This document shows positions 52,623 through 61,391 of a stretch of DNA of 64,000 bases, one piece after another. A model generated the notes under the pieces. That model did no database searches. It had not been told where the DNA came from and was given only the letters and a program-made list of their open reading frames with translations. The translations under genes were made by a program, and so were the position numbers. The stretch comes from Amycolatopsis tucumanensis (GTDB taxonomy: Bacteria; Actinomycetota; Actinomycetes; Mycobacteriales; Pseudonocardiaceae): the NCBI RefSeq assembly GCF_021654135.1, contig NZ_JAKGSD010000009.1, positions 124,001 to 188,000 of the forward strand, read 5' to 3'. How positions within the stretch are numbered: the first letter of the stretch is position 1; each line of letters begins with the position of its first letter.

Positions 52623-52643
52623 TTGCAAGCACCCTGCTTGCAA
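52623..52643. promoter_or_regulatory. Perfect palindrome, probable XRE operator
   Basis: TTGCAAGCA and TGCTTGCAA form 9-bp perfect arms around CCC. The element lies between the divergent XRE and PCMT-like genes, and on the minus strand overlaps a possible TTGCAA -35 box and abuts TAGCTA. The most likely binder is the XRE protein itself. Confidence 0.72.
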
Positions 52644-52670
52644 CCATCGGGTGTTACTTGAGTCACCCGT

Positions 52671-52676
52671 TACGGT
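52671..52676 (+). promoter_or_regulatory. -10 box for a leaderless PCMT-like message
   Basis: TACGGT ends 6 nt before GTG 52683, with no ribosome binding site. The transcript would begin at the start codon. Confidence 0.5.
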
Positions 52677-52682
52677 GGGGGT

Positions 52683-53816
52683 GTGCACAGCACGGCACGC
52701 CGCCGGCGCCAGCTGGCCGAGTCGCTGCGCCGGGACGGCATGATCACCGATCCGGCCTGGCTGGACGCGTTCCGGCGGGTGCCGCGGCATGCCTTCGTGC
52801 CCCGGTACTTCCTATCCCAGCCCGGTGGCTGGCGCGCCGTCGACCGCACCGATGGGGACTGGCTCGACCACGTCTACGCCGACCAGGTCCTGGTCACGCA
52901 GCTCGACGGCGATCCGCACGCGTGGGAGCGCGCTCGCCGGGAGGGCGTGGTGCGTGGCAACCCGACGTGTTCGTCGAGCATGCCGGGGATCATGGCGGTG
53001 ATGCTCGAGGAGCTGTCGGTGCACAGCGGGCACCGGGTGCTGGAGATCGGCACCGGCACCGGTTACAACGCAGCCCTGCTCTCCGAACGGCTCGGCTCGT
53101 CGCTGGTGTCCACAGTGGATGTGGACGAGGATTTGGTGCGGCTCGCTTCGGAACGCCTGTCGCTGTGCGGGTACCACCCGACGGTCGCGGTCCAGGACGG
53201 CGCGGAAGGCTTGCCGGACGGTGCGCCGTACGACCGCGTGTTGTGCACCTGTTCGGTGTCGGAGGTGCCGATCGCGTGGCTGGAGCAGGCGACGCGCGGG
53301 GCCATTGTGGTGACCACCCTGAACCGTCCGATCGGCGCCGGCCTGGTGCGGCTGATCGTGATGCCCGGCCCGGTCGCACGGGGCCGCGTGCTGAGCCGCG
53401 ACGGCCGGTTCATGCCGCTGCGGGCGCACCGTTTCGCGGATCCGGCGTCGCTGCCAGAGATCGCCGGGCCCGCGCGCCCTACGGAACTGTCCGCGGAGGT
53501 GGTCCTGCACCCGTCGAGCCGGTTCGAGTTCTTCGCCGGGCTGGCGCTGCCGGGGGTGGTGCCGGTGTTCCGCGGCGAGGACGCGTTCCTCCTGCACAGC
53601 GCCGGTTCCTGGGCGCGGGTGACAACGCACGCCGACCGAACGATGGTGGCCCAGGGCGGCCCGCGACGGCTGTGGGACCTGACCGAGGCCGCCTACCGGC
53701 AGTGGACCGCGCTCGGCAAGCCAGCCCGGCAGCGCTTCGGGATGACGGTGACGCCCCAGCACCAGGAATTCTGGCTGGACGACCCCGACGGCGACCACCG
53801 CTGGCCGCTGCAGTAG
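52683..53816 (+). CDS. PCMT-like methyltransferase domain protein
   Basis: The 377-residue product has an N-terminal protein-L-isoaspartate methyltransferase-like domain: VPRHAFVPRYF, GNPTCSSSMPGIMAVMLEEL, HRVLEIGTGTGYNAALLSERLG (motif I) and VQDGAEGLPDGAPYDRVLCTC. It also has a C-terminal extension of about 150 residues. Such long actinobacterial versions are often tied to peptide modification, but no precursor or ATP-grasp gene is nearby, so repair or another target is possible. GTG 52683 is the start. Confidence 0.83.
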   Translation: MHSTARRRRQLAESLRRDGMITDPAWLDAFRRVPRHAFVPRYFLSQPGGWRAVDRTDGDWLDHVYADQVLVTQLDGDPHAWERARREGVVRGNPTCSSSMPGIMAVMLEELSVHSGHRVLEIGTGTGYNAALLSERLGSSLVSTVDVDEDLVRLASERLSLCGYHPTVAVQDGAEGLPDGAPYDRVLCTCSVSEVPIAWLEQATRGAIVVTTLNRPIGAGLVRLIVMPGPVARGRVLSRDGRFMPLRAHRFADPASLPEIAGPARPTELSAEVVLHPSSRFEFFAGLALPGVVPVFRGEDAFLLHSAGSWARVTTHADRTMVAQGGPRRLWDLTEAAYRQWTALGKPARQRFGMTVTPQHQEFWLDDPDGDHRWPLQ

Positions 53817-54155
53817 GTCACGTGGCCGCCGACTGGCCCGCGGCGCGCTCTGCCAGCGACGACCCCCGCGATCCCGGGGCACTCCCCGCGCGTAACGACG
53901 AGGCCCGCACTCCGTGCACCCCAGAACGGCCACCGCAACCAACACCCGGCGCACCCCGCCAGCAACCACCGACAACCCACCAGGCGCACCCGCTAGCGAT
54001 CACCGATAGCCAGCGCACAGCGCCCCCACGCGCCAACCGCCAGCCAAGTCCCCACCGGCGAGCGCCGTCCCAGCGCCTACAGCGGAGCCCACAGCACCCA
54101 GCCCTCGGTCACTCCGCATCCAGCCCGCCGGTCGCGACCACCGTCGGTCGTCGCG
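53817..54155. other. Spacer without visible gene
   Basis: This 339-bp region between the convergent PCMT-like and kinase genes is rich in CCA/GCA motifs. I see no hairpin with a U run, no repeat array and no credible open frame. Confidence 0.5.
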
Positions 54156-54791
54156 CTACGGCAGCCGGCTTTCGACCCAGCTCGCGACGTGCTCGACGCT
54201 CGCGTCGAGCGGCGCGGTCGTCGTGTCGAAGAGGGTGACCGGCGGGTCGAGGGTGTCGGCGTTCTTGTGCAGCCATGTGTTGAACTCGAGCATCTCGGCG
54301 ATGCGTGGTTCGTCCCAGCCGCGCCAGGCGGGGCGCGCCCGCAGCCGCCGGGCGAGCACCTCCGACTCGGCGACCAGCGCGAGGTAGTGGATCTCGCTGA
54401 ACAGCGCACGCTCGGGCAGCGTCTCGAACTCCGGGGGCACCACGGTGCCGCACAGCACGACCGGGCGGCCGTTCTGGTGCACCATCGCGGCCATGCGCAG
54501 CCAGGTGCCCCGGAACGTCGGGTGCCCGTTCACGTCGTCGCGGAGGCCGGCCACCCACAGCACGTCCTGCTCCAGCACCGTGACCCGCCCGCCGAGCCGC
54601 CCGACCAGGGCCGGGCCGACGGTCGACTTCCCCGCCCCGCTCGGTCCGGTCAGGGCGAACAGCGGCAACCGGCGGAAGGGCCAGCGGTGACCACACCGGT
54701 GGCACAACCGGACGTCGCCCTCCACGGCCGGGACCTCAGCCAGGTCCCCGCATCGAGGGCAGATGCGGGGATCCAGCATCGCTTCCGGCAT
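54156..54791 (-). CDS. P-loop nucleotide-kinase-like protein with N-terminal zinc ribbon
   Basis: The 211-residue product begins with a zinc ribbon (CPRCGD at 10-15 and CHRCGHRW at 30-37) followed by a P-loop (LFALTGPSGAGKSTVGPAL) and a kinase-like fold ([38 protein letters not shown]). It may phosphorylate a nucleoside, shikimate-like or other small molecule. The neighbouring downstream-oriented zf-TFIIB gene is only 3 bp away, so the two are probably one transcript. Confidence 0.82.
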   Translation of the reverse strand: MPEAMLDPRICPRCGDLAEVPAVEGDVRLCHRCGHRWPFRRLPLFALTGPSGAGKSTVGPALVGRLGGRVTVLEQDVLWVAGLRDDVNGHPTFRGTWLRMAAMVHQNGRPVVLCGTVVPPEFETLPERALFSEIHYLALVAESEVLARRLRARPAWRGWDEPRIAEMLEFNTWLHKNADTLDPPVTLFDTTTAPLDASVEHVASWVESRLP

Positions 54792-54794
54792 GTG

Positions 54795-55199
54795 TCAGTC
54801 GAAGAGCTGCTCGAGGAAGCTCCGCTTGCGGTGACCGCGGTGGCCGTACGGGCGCGGCGAATCCGAGTAGTACCCGCCGCCCTGGTACGGCCGGGGCGAA
54901 TCGGAGTAGCCGTGCCCACCCCGGTACGGCCGGGGCGAGTCGGTGTGCCCGTGGCCGCCGTACGGGCGCGGCGAGTCCCGATACGCCGCTGTGTGCCCGG
55001 CCGCCCCCTGGTACGGCGGCGGAGCAGCGGCGGGCCCGCCGTAGTAAGCGCTCTCCGCGCCCACGATCTGCTCCAACTCGCCGCGGTCCAGGAAGATGCC
55101 CCGGCAGCCTTCACACTGCTCGATGTGGATGCCGTTCTTGTTCACGGTCCGCATCACGTTTTGACACTTCGGACAAATCACGTATGCCACCCTACGCAT
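54795..55199 (-). CDS. zf-TFIIB domain protein with DSPRPY repeats
   Basis: The 134-residue product has a TFIIB-type zinc ribbon (VICPKCQNVMRTVNKNGIHIEQCEGCRGIFLDRGELEQIV) and a Gly/Tyr/Pro-rich segment in which DSPRPY occurs four times at regular spacing, ending in a basic tail (HRKRSFLEQLFD). ATG 55199 has no clear ribosome binding site. It is upstream of the zinc-ribbon kinase gene. The role is unknown. Confidence 0.85.
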   Translation of the reverse strand: MRRVAYVICPKCQNVMRTVNKNGIHIEQCEGCRGIFLDRGELEQIVGAESAYYGGPAAAPPPYQGAAGHTAAYRDSPRPYGGHGHTDSPRPYRGGHGYSDSPRPYQGGGYYSDSPRPYGHRGHRKRSFLEQLFD

Positions 55200-55248
55200 G
55201 ATCCGGCCCGCGGGGAGTGGGGTCCGCCAGTTTCCCGCCCGGAGCTCG

Positions 55249-57489
55249 TCATTCCGCTCGCAGCGCCTCCACTCTGGTGACCGCCCGGAGCGCGGGCAAC
55301 GCCGCGCCGGTCACCGCGAATACCAGGACCACCGCCGTCACGGCGGTGACACCGATGAAGCCCGCGTCCACGTGCAGGCTGATGTCCGCGCCGAGCAGCC
55401 GCACGAGGAGGGCGCCGGTGCCGATCGCCACCGCCACGGCGACCGCCACCCCGAACACCAGCGGGATCGCGTTCTGCCAGAGCAGTGACCGTCCCAGGAC
55501 CGGCAGCGGCACACCTGACGCGTGCATCGCCGCGAAGGCCCTCCGCCGTTCGCTCAGCTGCCCGGCCAGCAGCACCAGCAGACTGACCGCCGCGATGACG
55601 AGTCCCAGCAGACCGCCGGTGTAGAGCAGCCTGTCGACCGCGGCCAGGAAATCGTTCCCCCCGCCGTAGTACTCGTCCTCGCTGTACGCCGTCGCCTGCC
55701 ACCCGAGCGGCCCGAGCGCGGCCCGGACCCGGTCGAGGGCACCCGTCTCGCCTGGAGTGAGGAGGAGCTCGATCATCCGCCCGCCGTCCGGCAGGTGCTG
55801 CGCGCTCGCGGCTGCCGGCGTCACCGCCAGGCCGACACCGTGGGCGACGCCAGCGGTGCCGGGAGAGATGGTCGCCGCTTCCGCCGGGACCGTGAACGGC
55901 GTTTCGTCCACGGTCATGGTCGAACCTGGCTGGACTCCCGACCCGGCCACGACGTACACGGCGCCGTCGACACACCCGGACGTTCCGAAGAGGTGCTCCA
56001 GCACCGGGCACGGCGCGACCAGCGATTCCACCGGCCCGCCGGTCCAGGGTCGCGCCGCCAGCCGTTGGATCGGGTACGCGCCGACCAGCCCTGGCGTCCC
56101 CTCGAGCAGGCGCATCGCCTCCGCTTCAGCGTCGTCGGTCACGCTGAGGTTCCCGGTCCCGGTCCCGGTGGCGACCCGAGCGCGATCCGCGTCCGCGGCG
56201 GCCGAGCCGATCATCGTCTGCAGCGTGATGACCCCGGCCAGCACGACCACCACGCCTGCCACGACACGGTTCGGCGTGCCGCTGTCGAGCTGCAGCCGCC
56301 GGACGGCCAGTTGCCACGCCGGACTCCCGCCCCGGATCCGCCGCACCACCAGGTCGGTGATCCACGGCATGACCGCGGGCACGCCGATCAGCAGGAGCGT
56401 CGACCCGGCGAGCAGGAACGGCAGGGTGCTGGCCGGACGGGACGACACTCCCAGCAGCTTGTCCGGCAGCAGAAGCACGACACCGAGCGCGATCAGGACC
56501 AGCCGCCACCACAGCCGTCTGCGCTCCGGCTTCGCGTTGCGCAGGACCGCGAGCGGTTCGACGACGAGCCGCCGCAACCCGAACCAAGCCGGCCCGACCG
56601 CGAGCACCGGGACGAGCAGAGCCACCACCACCCCCAGTGGCCAGCCCGGCACGAAGTCCGGGCCGAAGACGGTGATCCCCTCGAACTCCAGCCCCGCGGC
56701 CGACCCCCGCACCGCGAAGTAGATGGCCAGGCCCAGCACGCCGCCGGCCAAGGCGCCGGCCAGCGATTCGCCGGCGGCGATCCGGTGCACCTGCCCGCGC
56801 CGCGCGCCCGCGAGGCGGAGCGTGGACAGCCGCCGCTCACGCTCCGCACCGCCGATCCGGCTCGCCGCGCTGAGCAGGACGAGCATCGGGATGAGCAGCA
56901 CGACAACGCCGACGATCAGCAGGAAGACTAGCTGCGGGGACGAGGAGTCCGGTGCCCCGCCCGCCCCGAAACCGGTGACCGCGACTCCCCCGTTCGCGGC
57001 ACGGATACCAGTGGTGCCGACGTAGGCGAACAACTCGTCCGGGCCGGCGAGCCCCTCCGGTGCGATGGTGCCGACCACGCGCCCCGGGAATCGCTGCTGC
57101 AGCAACGGGTCCACCGCGAGCCGCTCCGCGAGCGCCGGCGACAGGACCGTTTCACCGGCTTGCGGGATCGCGACCAGACCGGGTGGAACCGGCGCGTCCG
57201 GGCCGACGGCGTCCAGCCAGGTGATCGTCAACGTCCGGTCTCCCACCGGGGTGAAGTTGGAAGACAGGTACAGCGACGCGGGCCCGTCCACGGCCGCCGG
57301 TTCGCGCGCGGCGATTCGGTCGCTTCGCTCACTCAGGGCGTTGATCGTGCTCGCGAGCAGCAGGAGCATCGCCAGCGACAGACCGATGCCGATCGTGGTC
57401 AGCACCAGACGGGGCAGGTTGGCGCGGAACGTCCGGCCGCCCCCGACGGCCAGCCGGAAGCCCAGCGCGAAGTCGTTGAGCCAGCTCAC
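55249..57489 (-). CDS. ABC transporter permease, FtsX/MacB-like
   Basis: The 746-residue product has an N-terminal helix (LPRLVLTTIGIGLSLAMLLLLAS), a large extracellular region (about 70-190), three helices (LVFLLIVGVVVLLIPMLVLLSA...) and a second four-helix FtsX unit at the C-terminus. This layout fits the duplicated permeases of peptide- or antibiotic-type exporters. It overlaps the ATPase gene by 4 bp and is controlled with it by PadR. Confidence 0.88.
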   Translation of the reverse strand: MSWLNDFALGFRLAVGGGRTFRANLPRLVLTTIGIGLSLAMLLLLASTINALSERSDRIAAREPAAVDGPASLYLSSNFTPVGDRTLTITWLDAVGPDAPVPPGLVAIPQAGETVLSPALAERLAVDPLLQQRFPGRVVGTIAPEGLAGPDELFAYVGTTGIRAANGGVAVTGFGAGGAPDSSSPQLVFLLIVGVVVLLIPMLVLLSAASRIGGAERERRLSTLRLAGARRGQVHRIAAGESLAGALAGGVLGLAIYFAVRGSAAGLEFEGITVFGPDFVPGWPLGVVVALLVPVLAVGPAWFGLRRLVVEPLAVLRNAKPERRRLWWRLVLIALGVVLLLPDKLLGVSSRPASTLPFLLAGSTLLLIGVPAVMPWITDLVVRRIRGGSPAWQLAVRRLQLDSGTPNRVVAGVVVVLAGVITLQTMIGSAAADADRARVATGTGTGNLSVTDDAEAEAMRLLEGTPGLVGAYPIQRLAARPWTGGPVESLVAPCPVLEHLFGTSGCVDGAVYVVAGSGVQPGSTMTVDETPFTVPAEAATISPGTAGVAHGVGLAVTPAAASAQHLPDGGRMIELLLTPGETGALDRVRAALGPLGWQATAYSEDEYYGGGNDFLAAVDRLLYTGGLLGLVIAAVSLLVLLAGQLSERRRAFAAMHASGVPLPVLGRSLLWQNAIPLVFGVAVAVAVAIGTGALLVRLLGADISLHVDAGFIGVTAVTAVVLVFAVTGAALPALRAVTRVEALRAE

Positions 57490-58160
57490 GGGACGGCCAC
57501 CCGCTCCGGTGTCCGGCCGTCCCGGACGATGACCTCGCGGTCGGAGTACGCCGCCACCCGCACGTCGTGCGTGACCAGCACTACCGCGGTGCTCAGCTCC
57601 TTCGCCGCCGCCACGAGCAGGCGCATCACGCGTTCGCCGTTGAGGGAGTCCAGCGCTCCCGTCGGCTCGTCGGCGAAGACGACCTTCGGCGTGGTGATCA
57701 GGGCCCGCGCGATCGCCACCCGCTGCCCCTGGCCGCCGGACACCTCACCGGGCCGCTTGCCGGCGAGGTCGCCGAGCTCGAACCGGTCGAGAGCCGCCCG
57801 CGCCGACGCCTCGGCCGGCTTGCGCTTCATCCCGCCCAACCGCAGCGGCAGCGCGACGTTTTCCAGGCACGACAGCTCGGGGACGAGCTGGCCGAACTGG
57901 AAGACGAACCCGAACTCGCTGCGGCGCAACGAAGATCGGTCTCCGTCGGACAGGCTCGCCAGGTCGCGCTCGCGGTAGACGACCCGGCCGTCGTCCGGCG
58001 GCACGATCCCGGCCAGGCAGTGCAGGAGCGTGGACTTGCCCGACCCGGACGGCCCCATGACGGCGACGATCTCCCCCGCGTCGATCTCGAAGTCGGCGCC
58101 ACGCAACGCCTCGGTGGGCCCGAACGACTTGCGCAGACCGGTGGCACTGAGCAGGCTCAT
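57486..58160 (-). CDS. ABC transporter ATP-binding protein
   Basis: The 224-residue product has Walker A (MGPSGSGKSTLLHCL), the signature VSGGQGQRVAIARAL, Walker B (VVFADEPTGALDS) and the His switch (VLVTHDVRV). It energises the following FtsX-like permease and belongs to the LolD/MacB group. ATG 58160 overlaps the PadR gene stop as ATGA. Confidence 0.95.
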   Translation of the reverse strand: MSLLSATGLRKSFGPTEALRGADFEIDAGEIVAVMGPSGSGKSTLLHCLAGIVPPDDGRVVYRERDLASLSDGDRSSLRRSEFGFVFQFGQLVPELSCLENVALPLRLGGMKRKPAEASARAALDRFELGDLAGKRPGEVSGGQGQRVAIARALITTPKVVFADEPTGALDSLNGERVMRLLVAAAKELSTAVVLVTHDVRVAAYSDREVIVRDGRTPERVAVP

Positions 58161-58681
58161 GCCTTCACCTGCCCGGCGAGCTCGTCGAGGCGGGCCGCGG
58201 TCAGTTCGAGCCAGCGCAGGTCCGCTTCCAGGTGGAACAGCGCGTGGTCGCAGATCAGCGTGTCCGCGAGGTCGCCCTCGACTTTGCGGCGGGTCAGCTC
58301 GCGCATGACCTTCAAGTGCGCGGCGCGCTGGGTGTCGAGCACCGTCGCCGCGTCGCGACCGGACATCAACGCGAGCACGACCTTGGTGTACAGCGTGTTC
58401 TGCAGGTACGCCTCCGGCTTCTCCGGAGTGCTGAGCCACTGCTCGACGTCGGTGATCCCGGCATCGGTGATCGCGTAGCTCTTGCGCTCCGGACCACCGC
58501 CCGGCTCGACCCCGCTCTCGGTGACCAGGCCGTTGCGGAGCAGGCGCGCCAGCGTGGCGTACACCTGCCCGTAGTGCAGCGGCCGGTCGTGCCCGAAACG
58601 CTCGTCGTACGCGCGTTTGAGCTCGTAGCCGTGCCGGGGGCCCGCCTCGAGCAGGCCGAGAAGTGTTTGTCCGATCGCCAT
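58157..58681 (-). CDS. PadR family transcriptional regulator
   Basis: The 174-residue product has the PadR winged helix (GQTLLGLLEAGPRHGYELKRAYDERFG...YGQVYATLARLLRNGLVTES) and a C-terminal helical dimerisation part. It is coupled to the ABC exporter genes and probably represses them until a toxic compound binds. ATG 58681 is followed upstream by two operator palindromes at 58688-58740. Confidence 0.93.
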   Translation of the reverse strand: MAIGQTLLGLLEAGPRHGYELKRAYDERFGHDRPLHYGQVYATLARLLRNGLVTESGVEPGGGPERKSYAITDAGITDVEQWLSTPEKPEAYLQNTLYTKVVLALMSGRDAATVLDTQRAAHLKVMRELTRRKVEGDLADTLICDHALFHLEADLRWLELTAARLDELAGQVKA

Positions 58682-58687
58682 GGACAG

Positions 58688-58740
58688 GACTATACACACG
58701 GTGTAGAGTCGCTGTCTATACACCCGGTGTATAGACAGCG
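58688..58740. promoter_or_regulatory. Two PadR operators: a 31-bp perfect palindrome and an imperfect copy
   Basis: 58710-58740 is a perfect palindrome with 15-bp arms (CGCTGTCTATACACC and GGTGTATAGACAGCG) around a single C. At 58688-58710 an adjacent copy has arms GACTATACAC and GTGTAGAGTC (9 of 10 matching). Both share TATACAC/GTGTATA. Position between the PadR start and its promoter region marks them as PadR binding sites. Confidence 0.85.
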
Positions 58741-58932
58741 CTCCCAGCGCGAGTGGGAGTGGCAAGCGCTGGGGGCTCGAGCGGGCGATCCAGCGGTCGC
58801 CTCTCGGCGAAAGGCGCGACACGGCTCCAGCAGGACTGGTGTTCCGTGACGGCGAAGAGGTGAGGCCCGGGGGACACGGACCGGATCGGCCACCCGGTCC
58901 AGCAGCGCCCCTCGACTACTTGTTCCAGGAGG

Positions 58933-59292
58933 TCAGCAGGCACAGAGACAAAACGGGTGACCGGCCGGATCGGCGTAGACCCGGAACCTCGATGCGTCGT
59001 CGAGCATTTTCGCGCCCAGCGACAAGGCACGGCTGTGGGCCGCTTCGAGATCCGTCACGTCCAGGTCCAGGTGGAGCTGCTGCGGAACATCCTGCCCCGG
59101 CCATTCCGGCGCACGGTAGGACTCGACGCGCTGGAAGGAGACCCGGACTCCATCCAGACCGTCGAGGACCACCCAGCTGTCGTCGTCCACCTTCGGCTGC
59201 GGCAGGTCCAGCAACCGCGCGTAGAACCCGGCCAGCTCCACCGGATCCGGGCAGTCGAGAACGATCGCGCCCAGTTTCGGAACGGCACCCAT
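58933..59292 (-). CDS. VOC family protein (glyoxalase-like)
   Basis: The 119-residue product begins MGAVPKLGAIVLDCPDPVEL and shows the paired beta-alpha-beta pattern of glyoxalase/dioxygenase superfamily proteins (AGFYARLLDLPQPKV, LHLDLDVTDLEAAHSRAL, RVYADPAGHPFCLC). The actinobacterial short version usually has unknown substrates. It is divergent from the CGNR gene. Confidence 0.88.
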   Translation of the reverse strand: MGAVPKLGAIVLDCPDPVELAGFYARLLDLPQPKVDDDSWVVLDGLDGVRVSFQRVESYRAPEWPGQDVPQQLHLDLDVTDLEAAHSRALSLGAKMLDDASRFRVYADPAGHPFCLCAC

Positions 59293-59396
59293 GCGATTCC
59301 TCCAGCACTCGAACGGCCAGCAAGCGGATAACCAGTGAAAGGAGTATGCAAGTTACGCGACACGTCCGCAACCACCGTCCGGCTTACACTGGTGAC

Positions 59397-59852
59397 GTGA
59401 GCTCGACGGACGTGTCCCTCGTGGTGGATTTCCTCAATACCCTCGACGTGGAGGACGACACTGATGTGCTCACGAACGCAGCCTCGTGGCGCGCCTGGAG
59501 CCATGAACGCGGGCTGGAAGCGGGCCCGGTGTCCGCGGCGCGGTCCGCCCGCACGGCCCTGCGCGCCGCGGTCGGCGACACCTTGGACGCGTCGCCGCTG
59601 GCGGTTCCGGTCACGATCGAACTGGCCGTCGGCGGGCCGGCCCTGGTCACCCGCGACGCGGTCGGTGCCGTGATGGCCGCGGCCGCCAGGTTGGCGGTGC
59701 TCGGGCAGTGGACGCGGGTGAAGATCTGCCCGGCGGACGACTGCCGCTGGGCGTTCTACGACGAATCCCGCAACCGCTCACGCACCTGGTGCTCCATGCA
59801 GGTGTGCGGCAACCGGGAGAAGGCGCGCAGCTGGCGCCAACGCCGGGCCTGA
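59397..59852 (+). CDS. CGNR zinc finger domain protein
   Basis: The 151-residue product has an N-terminal stress-related domain (VSLVVDFLNTLD...ASWRAWSHERG) and a C-terminal CGNR zinc finger (ICPADDCRWAFYDESRNRSRTWCSMQVCGNREKARSWRQRR). Such proteins are likely DNA-binding regulators. GTG 59397 has no ribosome binding site; TACACT (59385-59390) lies 6 nt upstream, so it is likely leaderless. Confidence 0.9.
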   Translation: MSSTDVSLVVDFLNTLDVEDDTDVLTNAASWRAWSHERGLEAGPVSAARSARTALRAAVGDTLDASPLAVPVTIELAVGGPALVTRDAVGAVMAAAARLAVLGQWTRVKICPADDCRWAFYDESRNRSRTWCSMQVCGNREKARSWRQRRA

Positions 59853-59865
59853 ACACCCGGTGGAG

Positions 59866-59909
59866 TTGCCCACAGCACACCTGTGGACAACTCGTCCACC
59901 TGTGGACAA
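59866..59909. promoter_or_regulatory. Cluster of three DnaA-box-like sequences
   Basis: Two perfect boxes TGTGGACAA (TTGTCCACA on the minus strand) lie at 59882-59890 and 59901-59909. A third with one mismatch, TTGCCCACA, is at 59866-59874 in the other direction. The spacing is 7 and 10 bp. The 223-bp region between the CGNR and DUF445 genes has no replication gene nearby, so a DnaA-titration or regulatory site is more likely than an origin. Confidence 0.55.
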
Positions 59910-60075
59910 CCCGGAAAGATGCAGGTCAGCGCATCTGCTGCGCCGTGTCGGCTGCCGAAACACGCCTCCGCCGTCCTGCGGGGCAGCCGGACGCGCTTGG
60001 CTGCCACCAGCCGGGCGTGGCATCGGCTGTCCTGACGCCGCGCTGTGCAGGCCGGAACCGTCGGGCCGCGGTAGG

Positions 60076-61362
60076 TCAGAACAGCAGCTGGGCCACGGTG
60101 TAGATCACCAGGCCGGCGAGTGCGCCGACGACGGTGCCGTTGATGCGGATGAACTGGAGGTCCCGGCCGACCTGCAGTTCGACCTTTCGCGAGGTCTCCT
60201 CCGCGTCCCAGCGCTCGACGGTGTCGGTGATGATCGTGGTGATCTCGGTGGAGTAGTTGCGCACCACGTAGGCAGCGGCGCCCTGCACCCAACCGTCGAC
60301 CTTGCCGCCGAGTCCTTCGTCGGACACCAGGCGCTCGCCCAGGTTCCGCAGGCCCTCACGGACGCGGCGGCGCAGCTCGCTCGACGGGTCCTCGGCCGCG
60401 TTGAGCAGCATGCCCTTCGCGGTGCTCCACGCCGAACCGATCAGCTTCTGCACGTCGGGGTGGTCGAGGATCTGCTGCTTGACCTGCTCGGCGCGGGCCA
60501 TGGTCTCCGCGTCGTTCTGGAGGTCCTGGGCGAACTCGCCGAGGAACTTGTCCAGGGCCAAGCGCATCGGGTGGTTGACGTCGGTCTTCACGGCCCACGC
60601 GAACGACAGGACCTCGCCGTACACCTTGTCGGCCAGCATCGCGTCGACGAACTTGGGCGACCAGCTCGGGGCGCGGTCGGAAACCACGCGCAGCACGGTG
60701 GCGTGGTTGTCGCGCACCCACTCGTACGCTCGGTCGCACATCAGGTCCACGAGCTTGTAGTGCGCGCCGTCGGCGAAGACCTGCTCCAGCAGCTTGCCCA
60801 GCGGCGGGCCCCACGGCTGCTCGACGACCCGCCGCACCACCGCCTGCTCCATGACGGCCTGCACGTCCTCGTCCTTGAGCACCGTCACGACACCGCGCAC
60901 GACGGTGGCGAGTTCGGAGGTGACCCGCTCGGCGTTCTCCGGCTTGGCCAGCCACTCGCCGAACCGCCGGGAGACCTGGACGCGCTGCAGCTTGTCGCGG
61001 ACCACGTGCTCGGACAGGAAGTTCGTGCCCACGAACTCGCCGAGGCTGCTGCCGATCATGTTCTTCTTGCTGGGGATGATCGCGGTGTGCGGGATCGGCA
61101 GGCCGAGCGGTCGCCGGAACAGCGCGGTCACGGCGAACCAGTCCGCCAGCGCGCCGACCATGCCCGCCTCGGCGGCGGCCCGCACGTAGCCGACCCAGCC
61201 CGGCCAGCCGGCCGACTGCGCCCACGTCGTCAACAGGAAGATCACGGTCGCGCCGAGCAGGAAGGCGAGCGCCACCAGCTTCATCCGGCGCAGCGCCCGC
61301 CGCTTGCCCTCCTGGTCCGGGACCGGGGGAAGGCCGATGTCAGCGGGGGTCAGTTGCTCCAC
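60076..61362 (-). CDS. DUF445 family membrane protein
   Basis: The 428-residue product has an N-terminal helix (RMKLVALAFLLGATVIFLLT), a second at WVGYVRAAAEAGMVGALADWFAVTALF, the conserved IPHTAIIPSKKNMIGSSLGEFVG stretch, long amphipathic repeats and a C-terminal helix (INGTVVGALAGLVIYTVAQLLF). DUF445 is a widespread family related to YjiN, of unknown role. GTG 61362 is the start and it is divergent from the aminotransferase gene by 29 bp. Confidence 0.92.
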   Translation of the reverse strand: MEQLTPADIGLPPVPDQEGKRRALRRMKLVALAFLLGATVIFLLTTWAQSAGWPGWVGYVRAAAEAGMVGALADWFAVTALFRRPLGLPIPHTAIIPSKKNMIGSSLGEFVGTNFLSEHVVRDKLQRVQVSRRFGEWLAKPENAERVTSELATVVRGVVTVLKDEDVQAVMEQAVVRRVVEQPWGPPLGKLLEQVFADGAHYKLVDLMCDRAYEWVRDNHATVLRVVSDRAPSWSPKFVDAMLADKVYGEVLSFAWAVKTDVNHPMRLALDKFLGEFAQDLQNDAETMARAEQVKQQILDHPDVQKLIGSAWSTAKGMLLNAAEDPSSELRRRVREGLRNLGERLVSDEGLGGKVDGWVQGAAAYVVRNYSTEITTIITDTVERWDAEETSRKVELQVGRDLQFIRINGTVVGALAGLVIYTVAQLLF

Positions 61363-61391
61363 GACCCCATTGTCCGTGAGGATCGGCCATT

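Noticed and set aside
59853..60075. Chromosomal origin of replication
   Set aside because: Only three DnaA boxes, no AT-rich unwinding segment and no dnaA, dnaN or gyrase genes nearby.
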